This document shows positions 25,931 through 34,186 of a stretch of 64,000 nt of DNA, piece by piece (within the stretch, counting starts at the first letter, position 1; each line of letters opens with the position of its first letter). The translations under genes were made by a program, and so were the position numbers. The notes beneath the pieces are model-generated. The model saw only the letters and a list, made by a program, of their open reading frames with translations. It did no database searches and was not told where the DNA came from. This stretch comes from Bacillota bacterium. GTDB taxonomy: Bacteria > Bacillota > UBA4882 > UBA8346. Where the stretch lies: positions 1 to 64,000 of the forward strand of contig JAEWZY010000066.1 of NCBI GenBank assembly GCA_023394955.1. The letters are read 5' to 3'.

Positions 25931-26614
25931 TTGATAAAAAAAATTATGATAATCGGAATAGTGATGGGGATCTGTTTGATGGTCATCATTCCAAGCGACG
26001 CGACACCGGATGAGGTAATACTCGATGATCAAGTGGAATTGTCGATCCCGGGCACATTTGAACTGATTGACGCAGACCAGGATCGGAAAGGGGAATCGGT
26101 CAAATTCAAATTGGAGATCAAAGCCTATCGTGAAGGGAATTTTATCGTCACCGGCAATCTGGAGGGGAAGAAAAAAGGCGAGTGGCTGGGATTGGCTACC
26201 ACAGTGATTCCTTTTAAATGGTCTCCCGATAATTCCGTTATTGAAATGACTTTTGCCACCGGAAAAATTCAAAAATATCAAATTTCAGGACCTTACCGGG
26301 TCAACATCAGTCTCAAAGATGGTAATTGGGTTTTACCGGAACAAGTGGCCGGTTTTTCACCCGAGTATTCCTGGAAGGATTTCGAAGACGCGCCTACCGC
26401 TGGGAACGGCGAAGTAAAAACCCTTTCGGAAGCGGAACGAGCGGCCCAGACCTGGGCGGAATATCACTCGGTGGAACTGGGGAAATTAATCGACATCGAT
26501 TATAATTATGATAAATGGCAAGTCGATTATCAAGCGCCCCAGGGAGATTCAATTCTTCGGTTTTTAGTCGGTCCCCAAGGTATAGTGAAAATGATGAAGA
26601 TCGCTAAAAGATAA
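25931..26614 (+). CDS. Secreted protein of unknown function with PepSY-like C-terminus
   Basis: The protein has 227 aa from TTG 25931 (GGAG eight nt upstream; ATG 25895 is an alternative). An N-terminal hydrophobic signal (IMIIGIVMGICLMVIIPSDA) exports it. Residues about 30-140 are beta-rich, and about 165-227 (AERAAQTWAEY... DKWQVDYQAP... LRFLVGPQGIVKMMK) resemble a PepSY-type domain. I do not recognise the family. It is monocistronic with a terminator. Confidence 0.75.
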   Translation: MIKKIMIIGIVMGICLMVIIPSDATPDEVILDDQVELSIPGTFELIDADQDRKGESVKFKLEIKAYREGNFIVTGNLEGKKKGEWLGLATTVIPFKWSPDNSVIEMTFATGKIQKYQISGPYRVNISLKDGNWVLPEQVAGFSPEYSWKDFEDAPTAGNGEVKTLSEAERAAQTWAEYHSVELGKLIDIDYNYDKWQVDYQAPQGDSILRFLVGPQGIVKMMKIAKR

Positions 26615-26636
26615 CAACCTTTCAATTGCGGTTTAT

Positions 26637-26670
26637 AAGTACGGAGAAATTGTATTGCTCCGTACTTTTT
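26637..26670 (+). terminator. Intrinsic terminator before rarA
   Basis: AAGTACGGAG pairs with CTCCGTACTT (10 bp) with an 11-nt loop, then TTT. Confidence 0.85.
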
Positions 26671-26771
26671 GATCTCTTAATTCCCCAAGACCGCTTGACA
26701 GCGATTGGTCTAAAGTTTATAGTTGTTTAATACCAAGTTGTAATCTATTAACTGAAGCGTTAGGGGTGAAG

Positions 26772-28112
26772 ATGATGGATCTTTTTTCATCCGGAGCGGA
26801 AGCCAATCTCCAAAAAGAAGCGCCGTTAGCAGCTAGAATGCGTCCTCGTAACTTGGATGAATTTGTCGGACAGGATGAGATTGTGGGGCCGGGACGGTTA
26901 TTGCGGCGGGCGATTGAAGCGGATCGACTGCGATCGATGATCTTCTACGGGCCGCCCGGCACCGGGAAAACGACCTTAGCCCGGATTATCGCCAATACAA
27001 CCAGCGCCTCTTTTGAGAGTCTCAATGCCGTGACCGCGGGAGTAGCCGATATCCGGAGGATCATATCCGAAGCCGGGGAACGGTTTCAATTCTATCAGCG
27101 TAAAACCATCTTATTCGTCGATGAGATTCATCGCTTCAATAAATCGCAGCAAGACGCATTACTTCCGGCGGTGGAGGATGGAACAGTATTGTTGATCGGC
27201 GCTACCACTGAAAATCCTCTCTATGAAGTGAATTCGCCCCTTGTCTCCAGAAGTATGATTTTTCGGTTCAATACTTTACACGGGGATGATTTGAAACGGA
27301 TCGTGAACCAAGCTCTCCTAGACCGGGAGCGGGGTTTAGCCGATTACCAGGTGGAGATTGACGAAACCGCCCTGGATTTTTTGGTTAATAAGGCTGACGG
27401 AGACGCTCGAATCGTTTTGAATGCTCTTGAATTAGCGGTGCTAACCACTAAACCGGATCCTGATTCCGGTAAAATTCGCCTAACCTTAAAGATCTTCGCC
27501 GATTGCATTCAACAACGGCCGATTGTTTACGACCGCGACGGGCAAAAACATTATGATACCATTTCCGCTTTTATCAAGTCCATGCGGGGTTCAGATCCGG
27601 ATGCGGCCGTCTATTATTTAGCCCGAATGCTAAGCGCAGGGGAGGACCCCAAATTTATCGCCCGGAGGATGATTATCCACGCGGCGGAAGATGTGGGCAA
27701 TGCCGATCCCCGGGCATTATTGGTTGCGGTTGCCGCAGCGCAGGCTTTAGAGATGGTCGGCTTACCGGAAGCCCAGATTCCCATGGCGCAGGCGGCGATC
27801 TATATCGCTACCGCTCCCAAATCTAATGCTTGTTGTAGCTCGATCCATCAGGCCATGGCCGATGTTCAGGATCTTGAAAACCAAGGGGTTCCAGCGCATT
27901 TACGGGATTCTTCCCATCCGGGCGCCGCCCGGCTCGGGGACGGCGTTGGTTACCTTTACCCCCATGATTATCCGGAAGGCATTGTCAAACAAGACTATTT
28001 ACCGGCTAACATTTTGAATAAAAGTTATTATCAACCGACCGGTCGCGGCTATGAACAAGAGATCCGTTCCTATTTAAAAAGGGCCAAGCAGACCGAGGAT
28101 ACCAAGGAATAA
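26772..28112 (+). CDS. rarA: Replication-associated recombination protein A (RarA/MgsA)
   Basis: A 446-aa AAA+ ATPase. N-terminal MRPRNLDEFVGQDEIVGPG, Walker A GPPGTGKTTLARIIA, Walker B FVDEIHRFNKSQQDALL, sensor 1 IGATTENP, and C-terminal tetramerisation region (AEDVGNADPRALLVAVAAAQA; YLYPHDYPEGIVKQDYLP) identify RarA. It acts at stalled replication forks. ATG 26772 or 26775 follows AGGGGTGAAG. The next gene begins 5 bp after it. Confidence 0.96.
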   Translation: MMDLFSSGAEANLQKEAPLAARMRPRNLDEFVGQDEIVGPGRLLRRAIEADRLRSMIFYGPPGTGKTTLARIIANTTSASFESLNAVTAGVADIRRIISEAGERFQFYQRKTILFVDEIHRFNKSQQDALLPAVEDGTVLLIGATTENPLYEVNSPLVSRSMIFRFNTLHGDDLKRIVNQALLDRERGLADYQVEIDETALDFLVNKADGDARIVLNALELAVLTTKPDPDSGKIRLTLKIFADCIQQRPIVYDRDGQKHYDTISAFIKSMRGSDPDAAVYYLARMLSAGEDPKFIARRMIIHAAEDVGNADPRALLVAVAAAQALEMVGLPEAQIPMAQAAIYIATAPKSNACCSSIHQAMADVQDLENQGVPAHLRDSSHPGAARLGDGVGYLYPHDYPEGIVKQDYLPANILNKSYYQPTGRGYEQEIRSYLKRAKQTEDTKE

Positions 28113-28117
28113 ATAAT

Positions 28118-29164
28118 ATGCGATTACCACGAGTGATCATTGATATACCAAAGATTGTTCATAACTTTCAAAGCATTCAAAAACTCTGTCGATGTTGGGG
28201 GGTTGCCCTTACCGGAGTGGTGAAAGGGGTCGCTGGCGATTTTAAGATTGTGGAGGCTTTGGTTGCCGCCGGCCTGAAAGAATTGGGCGATTCCCGAATT
28301 GAAAATCTGGAACGTTATCGTGTTTTTCCAGGCATCAATCGGGTCTTATTGAGGCTCCCCGGTATCACTGGGTTAAAAAGGGTGGTCCGGTCCGCCGATA
28401 CCAGCTTGAATGCGGAATTGGAAACAATCGGGGCCATCGATGGCATCGGCTTTCAGCACCGGGTTTTTTTAATGGTGGATCTGGGTGACCGGCGGGAAGG
28501 AATATTAGAAAAGGAAATACCTAAGATAGCTCGTTTTTGTCAAAGGTTAAAAAAGACAGACATTATTGGAGTGGGCGCTAATTTTTCCTGTTTTGCCGGG
28601 GTAAAACCCGGGCCGGAAAAACTGGCGTCCTTAGTCTCTATCGCCCGGGTTTTGAAAGAAGAATTTCATTTGCCGGTTCAGTATATTTCAGGAGGCAATT
28701 CCAGTAGTCTTCCCATGTTATACGCGGGCATGCTGGTTTCGGGAATCAACCATCTCCGGATCGGAGAAGGGATTTTGCTGGGACGGGAGACCTTAAACGG
28801 CCAACTGCTCCCTGGTTTATTTCCCGACGCTTTTCTAGTCGAGGCGGAAGTACTTCAATCCCAATGGAAACCGGCTCGGGCCGATGGAGAAATCGGGCGG
28901 GACGCTTTGGGACGCACACCGGAGATTCCGGAGACCGAGGATGGTTTTAGATTGTTGCTCAATCTAGGTCAACAGGATACCCCTTTATCTGGCTTAACAC
29001 CTTTGGAACCGGGAATCCAAATCTTAGGCGGCAGCAGTGATTATCTGGTCCTGGCAAGCGATCGGAAGATCCGGGTTGGTTCCGTCCTTCGTTTTGCTCC
29101 TAATTACTGGGGACTTTTAGCGTTGATGACATCGCCATATGTGCAAAAATATTATATTAATTAG
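28118..29164 (+). CDS. Alanine/ornithine racemase-family PLP enzyme (Orr-like)
   Basis: The protein has 348 aa with the alanine racemase N-terminal barrel: PRVIIDIPKIVHNFQSIQKL then VVKGVAGD, where Lys (about residue 36) should hold PLP. FLMVDLGDRREGILE, VGANFSCFAGVKP and YISGGNSSSLPML match the Orr group (ornithine racemase, YhfX relatives) rather than Alr. Substrate not certain; ornithine or another basic amino acid is possible. It lies 5 bp after rarA and is probably co-transcribed. Confidence 0.85.
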   Translation: MRLPRVIIDIPKIVHNFQSIQKLCRCWGVALTGVVKGVAGDFKIVEALVAAGLKELGDSRIENLERYRVFPGINRVLLRLPGITGLKRVVRSADTSLNAELETIGAIDGIGFQHRVFLMVDLGDRREGILEKEIPKIARFCQRLKKTDIIGVGANFSCFAGVKPGPEKLASLVSIARVLKEEFHLPVQYISGGNSSSLPMLYAGMLVSGINHLRIGEGILLGRETLNGQLLPGLFPDAFLVEAEVLQSQWKPARADGEIGRDALGRTPEIPETEDGFRLLLNLGQQDTPLSGLTPLEPGIQILGGSSDYLVLASDRKIRVGSVLRFAPNYWGLLALMTSPYVQKYYIN

Positions 29165-29240
29165 CGAAAGTCCTATTGATCAATTTTACTTCTTCGTCCA
29201 GTTCGGTGTATAAAAATATTTTACATAGTTAAATTATTTA

Positions 29241-29269
29241 TTGACAGTAACGTATAGTTATGGTAGCAT
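29241..29269 (+). promoter_or_regulatory. Promoter of the iscS-iscU-mnmA operon
   Basis: TTGACA (29241-29246), 17-bp spacer, TAGCAT (29264-29269), about 75 bp before iscS. Confidence 0.65.
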
Positions 29270-29278
29270 TTAATCAAA

Positions 29279-29300
29279 ACCTAGTAATTTGGTAGGAATT
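29279..29300. promoter_or_regulatory. Possible Rrf2-family (IscR/CymR-type) operator
   Basis: Imperfect dyad CCTA-N9-TAGG followed by GGAATT, just downstream of the predicted start of the iscS transcript. Rrf2 regulators of Fe-S and cysteine genes bind such sites (the CymR site contains GGAATT). No regulator gene is adjacent, so this is tentative. Confidence 0.3.
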
Positions 29301-29342
29301 AAAACCGGTTCTTAAATATACTTAATCAAGAAGGGATCGAAT

Positions 29343-30542
29343 ATGAAACGAATCTATCTCGACCATGCCGCTACCACTCGGGTGGACCCCAAAGTACTGG
29401 AAGCGATGATGCCGTACTTTGTAGAGTTTTTTGGTAATCCGTCCAGTATTCATTCGTTCGGGCGGGATACCCGGAAAGTGATCGAAGAGGCTAGAGGGAC
29501 TGTTGCCCGGGAGATCGGAGCCGCTGAACCTAGGGAGATCATCTTTACCGGGAGTGGTTCGGAGAGCGATAACCTAGCGTTACGGGGAGTGGCCGCAGCT
29601 TACCGCAACCGGGGGAATCATATTATCACCTCAGCCATCGAACATCATGCGGTTTATGATACTTGTAAAGCCCTTGAAAAGCAGGGGTTTGAGGTGACCT
29701 TCGTTCCGGTGAACAACGCCGGGATTGTCAATCCTGATGATGTGCTCAATGCTCTCACCGACCGGACGGTTTTAGTCTCGATTATGCATGCCAATAACGA
29801 AGTCGGCGTCATTCAACCAATTGCCGCTATCGGCCGGTTATTAAAGGAACGCGATGTGATCTTCCATACCGACGCCGTTCAAACGGTAGGCGCTATTCCG
29901 GTAAATGCAGCCGAACTCTCGGTGGACCTTTTGTCCATGGCGGCCCATAAATTTTACGGCCCTAAAGGCGTTGGCGCTTTGTATGTCCGCAAAGGCGTAA
30001 AGTTTGAACCATTCATTTACGGCGGCGGCCAGGAAAGAAACCGCCGGGCAGGGACGGAGAATATTGCCGGCATCGTTGGTCTGGCTAAGGCTTTAAGTCT
30101 GGCCAACGCTGATTTGGAAGAGACTCAAAAACGAGTCACTGCCTTAAGGGACTATCTAATTGATAACGTTTTAAACCGCTTTGACCATGTTCGCTTAAAC
30201 GGAGACCGAAACGCGCGGCTTCCCGGAAACGCTAATTTTAGTTTCGAGTATATTGAAGGGGAATCACTCCTGCTTAACTTGGATCTGAAAGGGATTGCCG
30301 CTTCCAGCGGTTCCGCCTGCACCTCCGGATCATTGGAGCCGTCTCATGTTTTATTGGCCATGGGAATTTGTCATGAAATCGCCCATGGTTCCCTCCGGTT
30401 GACTTTGGGCAAGTCCACCACTAAGGAGGAGATTGATTATTTACTAGAGGTTTTGCCGGAGATAGTCGCTAAGTTGAGAGCGATGTCTCCCCTTTATAAC
30501 TCGGAGCGAAAGGAGTGCTCGACATGTACACTGAAAAAGTAA
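29343..30542 (+). CDS. iscS: Cysteine desulfurase
   Basis: A 399-aa class V PLP enzyme that takes sulfur from cysteine as a persulfide for Fe-S clusters and tRNA thiolation. N-terminal IYLDHAATTRVDP, PLP lysine in SMAAHKFYGPKGVG, catalytic Cys in SSGSACTSGSLEPSH. Followed by the scaffold iscU (overlapping) and mnmA, both sulfur acceptors, as in many Bacillota. AAGAAGGGA precedes ATG 29343. Confidence 0.97.
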   Translation: MKRIYLDHAATTRVDPKVLEAMMPYFVEFFGNPSSIHSFGRDTRKVIEEARGTVAREIGAAEPREIIFTGSGSESDNLALRGVAAAYRNRGNHIITSAIEHHAVYDTCKALEKQGFEVTFVPVNNAGIVNPDDVLNALTDRTVLVSIMHANNEVGVIQPIAAIGRLLKERDVIFHTDAVQTVGAIPVNAAELSVDLLSMAAHKFYGPKGVGALYVRKGVKFEPFIYGGGQERNRRAGTENIAGIVGLAKALSLANADLEETQKRVTALRDYLIDNVLNRFDHVRLNGDRNARLPGNANFSFEYIEGESLLLNLDLKGIAASSGSACTSGSLEPSHVLLAMGICHEIAHGSLRLTLGKSTTKEEIDYLLEVLPEIVAKLRAMSPLYNSERKECSTCTLKK

Positions 30543-30904
30543 TGGACCATTTTCAAAACCCGCGAAACGTAGGGGAGATTTTCGAGGCCGACGGTGTTGG
30601 AGAAGTGGGCAATGCGGTATGCGGCGATATTATGAAGATTTATTTAAAGATGGATGACGATCGGATCGCTGATGTCAAGTTTAAGACTTTCGGCTGTGGA
30701 GCGGCTATCGCTACCAGTAGTATGGTAACGGAGCTGGTTAAGGGAAAGACCATCGAAGAAGCGTTGCAGATCACAAACAAAGCGGTGGCGGAAGCTCTCG
30801 ATGGTTTGCCTCCTCAAAAAATGCACTGTTCCAACTTGGCGGCTGATGCATTGCATAAAGCGATTGAGGATTACCAGGCTAAAAATGCTATTTGTTCCGC
30901 ATAA
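30524..30904 (+). CDS. iscU: Fe-S cluster scaffold IscU/NifU-like
   Basis: The protein has 126 aa from ATG 30524, eight nt after AAAGGAG, overlapping iscS by 19 bp. Three cluster-ligand cysteines are visible: NAVCGDIMKIY, FGCGAA and HCSNLA, with the conserved N-terminal DHFQNPRNVGE. It assembles Fe-S clusters with sulfur from IscS and passes them on. Confidence 0.96.
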   Translation: MYTEKVMDHFQNPRNVGEIFEADGVGEVGNAVCGDIMKIYLKMDDDRIADVKFKTFGCGAAIATSSMVTELVKGKTIEEALQITNKAVAEALDGLPPQKMHCSNLAADALHKAIEDYQAKNAICSA

Positions 30905-30946
30905 CTCCAGTATCTTCCATATCAATAAGTTTCGAGGTACTATTGG

Positions 30947-32029
30947 ATGTCAAGAGTTATCGTAGCGATGAGCGGGGGAGTGGATAGTTCGGTAGCGGCG
31001 GCGCTCCTTCTCGAACAGGGTTATGAAGTGATCGGTGTAACCATGCAGCTTTGGTCGGCCGATCTCCCCTATGGGGAGGCGGCGGAAGATAGTTGCTGTT
31101 CGTTGGCTGCCGTAGAAGATGCCCGGGCGGTGGCTGATAAATTGGGGATTTCCTATTATGTCTTGAATTTACATGAATCGTTCCGGGAAAACGTGATTGA
31201 TTATTTTGTCGACGAATACCTTCAAGGCCGGACACCAAACCCGTGCATCGTCTGTAATCAGAAACTTAAATTTAACCGGCTTCTCGATAAGGTGAGGGCT
31301 TTGGAAGGCCGGTATGTAGCTACCGGGCATTACATTAGAACGGATTTTGATTCCGACGCCGGACGCTGGTTATTACGGAAGGGAATTGATCTGACCAAAG
31401 ACCAGAGTTATGTCCTATATGGGCTTACCCAGGATCAATTGGCGGCGAGCCTCTTTCCCCTCGGTGGTTATACCAAGGTGGAAATCAGAAAACTAGCGGA
31501 CCGGTTTGGGTTGCCGGTAGCTTCCAAACAGGAAAGCCAGGAGATTTGTTTCATTCCCGATCAAAACTACCGGCGTTTTATCGAAGAATACCGGCCCGGA
31601 TCGACTAAACCCGGAAAGATCGTTGATCACGAAGGGAATGTCTTAGGCGAGCATACCGGGATCACTAATTTCACTATCGGGCAGCGTAAAGGGTTGGGGA
31701 TTGCCGCCGGGGTCCCTTTATTCGTAACCGATATTGATCCGGAGCGGAATCAGGTAGTAGTCGGTCCGGGGGACTCGGTTTTTGCCGCTAAACTCTCCGC
31801 CGTAAATCTCAATTGGATCCCTTTTGACCGGTTTGAACGGGAGTTGACGGCGGAAGCGAAGATCAGATATACCGCTAAGCCGGCGGCGGCCCGGATCAAA
31901 CCCGACGGAGATCGGGCGGAGGTCATTTTCGACAAACCGCAACGGGCGGTGACTCCTGGTCAGGCAGTGGTTTTTTACCAGGGAGACCTGGTATTGGGCG
32001 GCGGGATTATTGAAAGAGTTATTGAATGA
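30947..32029 (+). CDS. mnmA: tRNA-specific 2-thiouridylase
   Basis: The protein has 360 aa and makes the 2-thio group of U34 in tRNA Lys/Glu/Gln. The PP-loop is MSGGVDSSVAAALL; the first catalytic Cys is in TPNPCIVCNQKLKF and the second in SQEICFIPDQNY. C-terminal beta domains (GQRKGLGIAAG; FDKPQRAVTPGQAVVFY) complete it. Sulfur is supplied by IscS from the same operon. Confidence 0.97.
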   Translation: MSRVIVAMSGGVDSSVAAALLLEQGYEVIGVTMQLWSADLPYGEAAEDSCCSLAAVEDARAVADKLGISYYVLNLHESFRENVIDYFVDEYLQGRTPNPCIVCNQKLKFNRLLDKVRALEGRYVATGHYIRTDFDSDAGRWLLRKGIDLTKDQSYVLYGLTQDQLAASLFPLGGYTKVEIRKLADRFGLPVASKQESQEICFIPDQNYRRFIEEYRPGSTKPGKIVDHEGNVLGEHTGITNFTIGQRKGLGIAAGVPLFVTDIDPERNQVVVGPGDSVFAAKLSAVNLNWIPFDRFERELTAEAKIRYTAKPAAARIKPDGDRAEVIFDKPQRAVTPGQAVVFYQGDLVLGGGIIERVIE

Positions 32030-32110
32030 GGAATTAACTCTCTTTCCGGGGGAGATAATATCTTTGGAGTGATTTGTTAAGTCAGCAAGATCGGAAAGAG
32101 GTGAAATATT

Positions 32111-32332
32111 ATGAATAGGATTTTACGAGGCTTGGTCGCCGGGAGTTTGGTGGGGGCGGCGGTTGGTTTGGCGATGTTGGCCGGCCGGAGAAGAGGGATG
32201 ATAAGTGCCGCTTCGTCAAATAATGCCCGCGGCTCTATGAGAATGGTCCGGGACAATACGATACGGTTGACTTCGGCTCTGAAAGACGGGACTGAAGCTT
32301 TTTCCCGCCGGATGGCGAGGAGGATGTCATGA
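32111..32332 (+). CDS. Small glycine-rich, YtxH-like protein
   Basis: A 73-aa protein with a glycine-zipper-like hydrophobic stretch (LVAGSLVGAAVGLAMLAG, about residues 8-25) followed by a basic helical tail rich in Arg and Met. AGAGGTGAAA precedes ATG 32111 and a terminator follows immediately. It resembles YtxH/general-stress glycine-zipper proteins; function unknown. Confidence 0.7.
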   Translation: MNRILRGLVAGSLVGAAVGLAMLAGRRRGMISAASSNNARGSMRMVRDNTIRLTSALKDGTEAFSRRMARRMS

Positions 32333-32339
32333 ATAAATG

Positions 32340-32382
32340 GCTGTCTCGAAGAATAATTAATTTTCGAGGCAGCTTTTTTTAT
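32340..32382 (+). terminator. Intrinsic terminator after the YtxH-like gene
   Basis: GCTGTCTCGAA pairs with TTCGAGGCAGC (one G-U), AT-rich loop of 12 nt, followed by seven Ts. Confidence 0.85.
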
Positions 32383-32398
32383 TGGATTTAATCCGGAT

Positions 32399-32728
32399 TT
32401 GCCAGTGAGAGGTCCCAAAGGAAAGGAAAACCAAAGAATTAGTCTTAAAAGAGTTCGGATTAGTCTCGGAAGAGAAAGAATTAGTCTCGCAAAAGTTCCG
32501 ATTAGTCTCCGGAGAATAAAAGTTAGTCTCAGGAGAGTTCGGATCAGTCTCCGGAGGATAAAAATCAGTCTCGAGAGGGTTCGGCTCAGTCTCCGAAGAA
32601 TAAAAAGTAGTCTCGGGAGAGTTCCGATTAGTCTTCGGATCCTAAAATTAAGTCTCCCGATAGTAAAATATAGTATCCGCAGGGTTAAAAAGCTACTAAT
32701 TTCATGCAAGATTGGAGATACTAGTTAA
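32399..32728 (+). CDS. Possible heptad-repeat protein, basic and beta-patterned
   Basis: An open frame of 109 codons from TTG 32399 covers the 21-bp tandem repeat. It would encode about 12 copies of R-[VI]-[RK]-[IV]-S-L-R, a strongly basic sequence with hydrophobic residues at alternate positions. Many differences between copies are synonymous or conservative (CGG/CGA/AGG for Arg; ATT/ATC/GTT), which suggests coding selection. Against it, no good ribosome site precedes the start, and the terminator just upstream means it needs its own promoter, which I cannot see. The opposite strand is also open through the repeat. Coding status is uncertain. Confidence 0.35.
   Translation: MPVRGPKGKENQRISLKRVRISLGRERISLAKVPISLRRIKVSLRRVRISLRRIKISLERVRLSLRRIKSSLGRVPISLRILKLSLPIVKYSIRRVKKLLISCKIGDTS
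32441..32692. repeat. Twelve tandem 21-bp units beginning AGTCTC
   Basis: Units start at 32441 and every 21 bp to 32672; AGTCT or AGTAT heads each. Two subtypes partly alternate, one ending GAGTTCGGATT-like and one GAATAAAAGTT-like, implying expansion of a 42-bp unit at some stage. Degeneration increases toward the 3' end. Confidence 0.95.
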
Positions 32729-32762
32729 CGAAATTTGAAATTCAACAAATAGACGGTGATCC

Positions 32763-33830
32763 ATGCAGGTAAAAAAACTCATCTTTATATTAGTCGTTAT
32801 TCCTCTGGCAGGGTACATACTTTACTTATCGCAAGCCATTATCAGTCCGTTCATTTTGGCTTTTTTTTTGGCCTACGCCATCAATCCCCTAGCCGAGTTC
32901 TTGCAAAAAAGAGGGGCCCGCCGTGAATATGCCATTTATACGGTTTACTTTGTTCTCCTTATGGTGATGGCGGTAATCCTCGGAATAATCTTACCGCGGT
33001 TGGTTGAAGACATGACCCAAGTGTTAAATCGCTTACCCCAGATCTATCAAGAATTCGAGACCTGGGGTGAGCGATTCAATCAATTCTATTGGAAACTGCC
33101 CATTAACTTGAAACCAGTCGTCGCCCAAGTGATCGAAAGGATGGAAATCTTACTGCGCAATTCCATAATCCAATTGGCGGAAGCCACCGTAAACCTGCTC
33201 TCCAGAGCGTTACTTTTCATCTTAGCGCCGGTTTTGGCTTATTATTTCAGCCGGGACTATCCCATGCTAAAGGAGCGAAGCTATCGTTGGCTGACGCAGA
33301 ATTTAGGGTTTCATTGGACCCGCACCCTTTTAAAGATCGATATGGTGTTGAAGATCTATATTCGTAGACAATTGTTGGTAACCTTGATTGTAGGAATTTT
33401 GATCGGGATCGGTCTAAGCTTGCTTGGGTTTGAAACCGCATTTTTATTGGGTTTGATGGCCGGAGTACTTAACCTGATCCCTTATTTCGGCCCGGTATTG
33501 GGAGCGATACCGGCGGTATTGTTGGCGCTGTTACAGTCGCCCTGGAACGCCTTGTATGTGGTGATCTTATTTTTGATCGTCAATCAATTGGAAGTCTTGG
33601 TATTGGTGCCCCGGATTTTAGGCAACAGCTTACAAATTCACCCGATTACAGTTGTTTATCTAATTCTGGTTGGCAATAGAATTGGGGGATTAGTTGGAAT
33701 GGTTTTCGCGGTTCCTTTGGGGGCAATTATTTTAATCTTACTTAAAAGTATTTATGAAATGGCTTTTGGGTTAGAGAATAAGGAACCAATTTCTGAAAAA
33801 CTACAACTCAACGGCTCTGAGTTTGATTGA
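32763..33830 (+). CDS. AI-2E family transporter (YtvI/PerM-like permease)
   Basis: A 355-aa protein with about eight membrane helices: three near the N-terminus (IFILVVIPLAGYILY onward), a soluble segment (about residues 75-140), then helices ending in the conserved NLIPYFGPVLGAIPAVLLALL and VLVPRILGNSLQIHPITVVYLILVG region. Family members export autoinducer-2 or act as ion antiporters; the substrate cannot be assigned. ATG 32763 follows GGTGATCC. Confidence 0.9.
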   Translation: MQVKKLIFILVVIPLAGYILYLSQAIISPFILAFFLAYAINPLAEFLQKRGARREYAIYTVYFVLLMVMAVILGIILPRLVEDMTQVLNRLPQIYQEFETWGERFNQFYWKLPINLKPVVAQVIERMEILLRNSIIQLAEATVNLLSRALLFILAPVLAYYFSRDYPMLKERSYRWLTQNLGFHWTRTLLKIDMVLKIYIRRQLLVTLIVGILIGIGLSLLGFETAFLLGLMAGVLNLIPYFGPVLGAIPAVLLALLQSPWNALYVVILFLIVNQLEVLVLVPRILGNSLQIHPITVVYLILVGNRIGGLVGMVFAVPLGAIILILLKSIYEMAFGLENKEPISEKLQLNGSEFD

Positions 33831-33913
33831 CAAGTATTACCGGATTGGTTATGATATGAAATATACTTTGCAATATTGGAAGTTTTTTATATTAATTGCA
33901 GGTTATTTTGGAA

Positions 33914-33937
33914 TAGGCGGTAAAGTCCGCTTTTTTA
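33914..33937 (+). terminator. Weak intrinsic terminator after the AI-2E permease gene
   Basis: AGGCGG pairs with CCGCTT (one G-U) around TAAAGT, followed by a run of six or more Ts. Confidence 0.6.
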
Positions 33938-34056
33938 GTTTTGGCGGTTTCATCTATCTAAATTGAAATGAATTTTGATTATCCTTTTCCATCCTTAGAC
34001 CGCGGATGGAAAAAGAGCAAAGCGCCGTATTTATATCAATTTATGGATCAAGGAAA

Positions 34057-34102
34057 ATATGTTGCAATAATCCGGGCGGTCAGAAAACTTATTGCAACAT
34101 AT
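34057..34102. repeat. Perfect 14-bp inverted repeat upstream of AlkP-fold gene
   Basis: ATATGTTGCAATAA (34057-34070) and its exact complement TTATTGCAACATAT (34089-34102), 18-nt spacer, no T-run. It lies about 85 bp before the next gene, where it might be a repressor site or a leader hairpin. The recognising factor is unknown. Confidence 0.75.
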
Positions 34103-34186
34103 AATTGCGTTACATTTTATTTTAACATTGATGGTTGATAATACTTAATAGACATCGACGGTGTCATTTGATTAAAGTGAGGGTTT

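Larger units (their letters stand above)
33831..34186. other. Intergenic region with three hairpins, no gene
   Basis: Apart from a weak terminator near 33914, it holds a 10-bp inverted repeat TTTTCCATCC/GGATGGAAAA (33985-34013, 9-nt loop) and a 14-bp perfect inverted repeat at 34057-34102. A 36-codon frame at 33856 lacks a ribosome site. Confidence 0.6.

Noticed and set aside
32077..32709. 210-codon minus-strand open frame across the 21-bp repeat, terminator and YtxH-like gene
   Set aside because: It has no ribosome site, runs antisense through a convincing terminator and small gene, and is open only because the repeat unit lacks stops on both strands.
33856..33966. 36-codon plus-strand frame after the AI-2E gene
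   Set aside because: No ribosome site, and a terminator-like hairpin lies within it.
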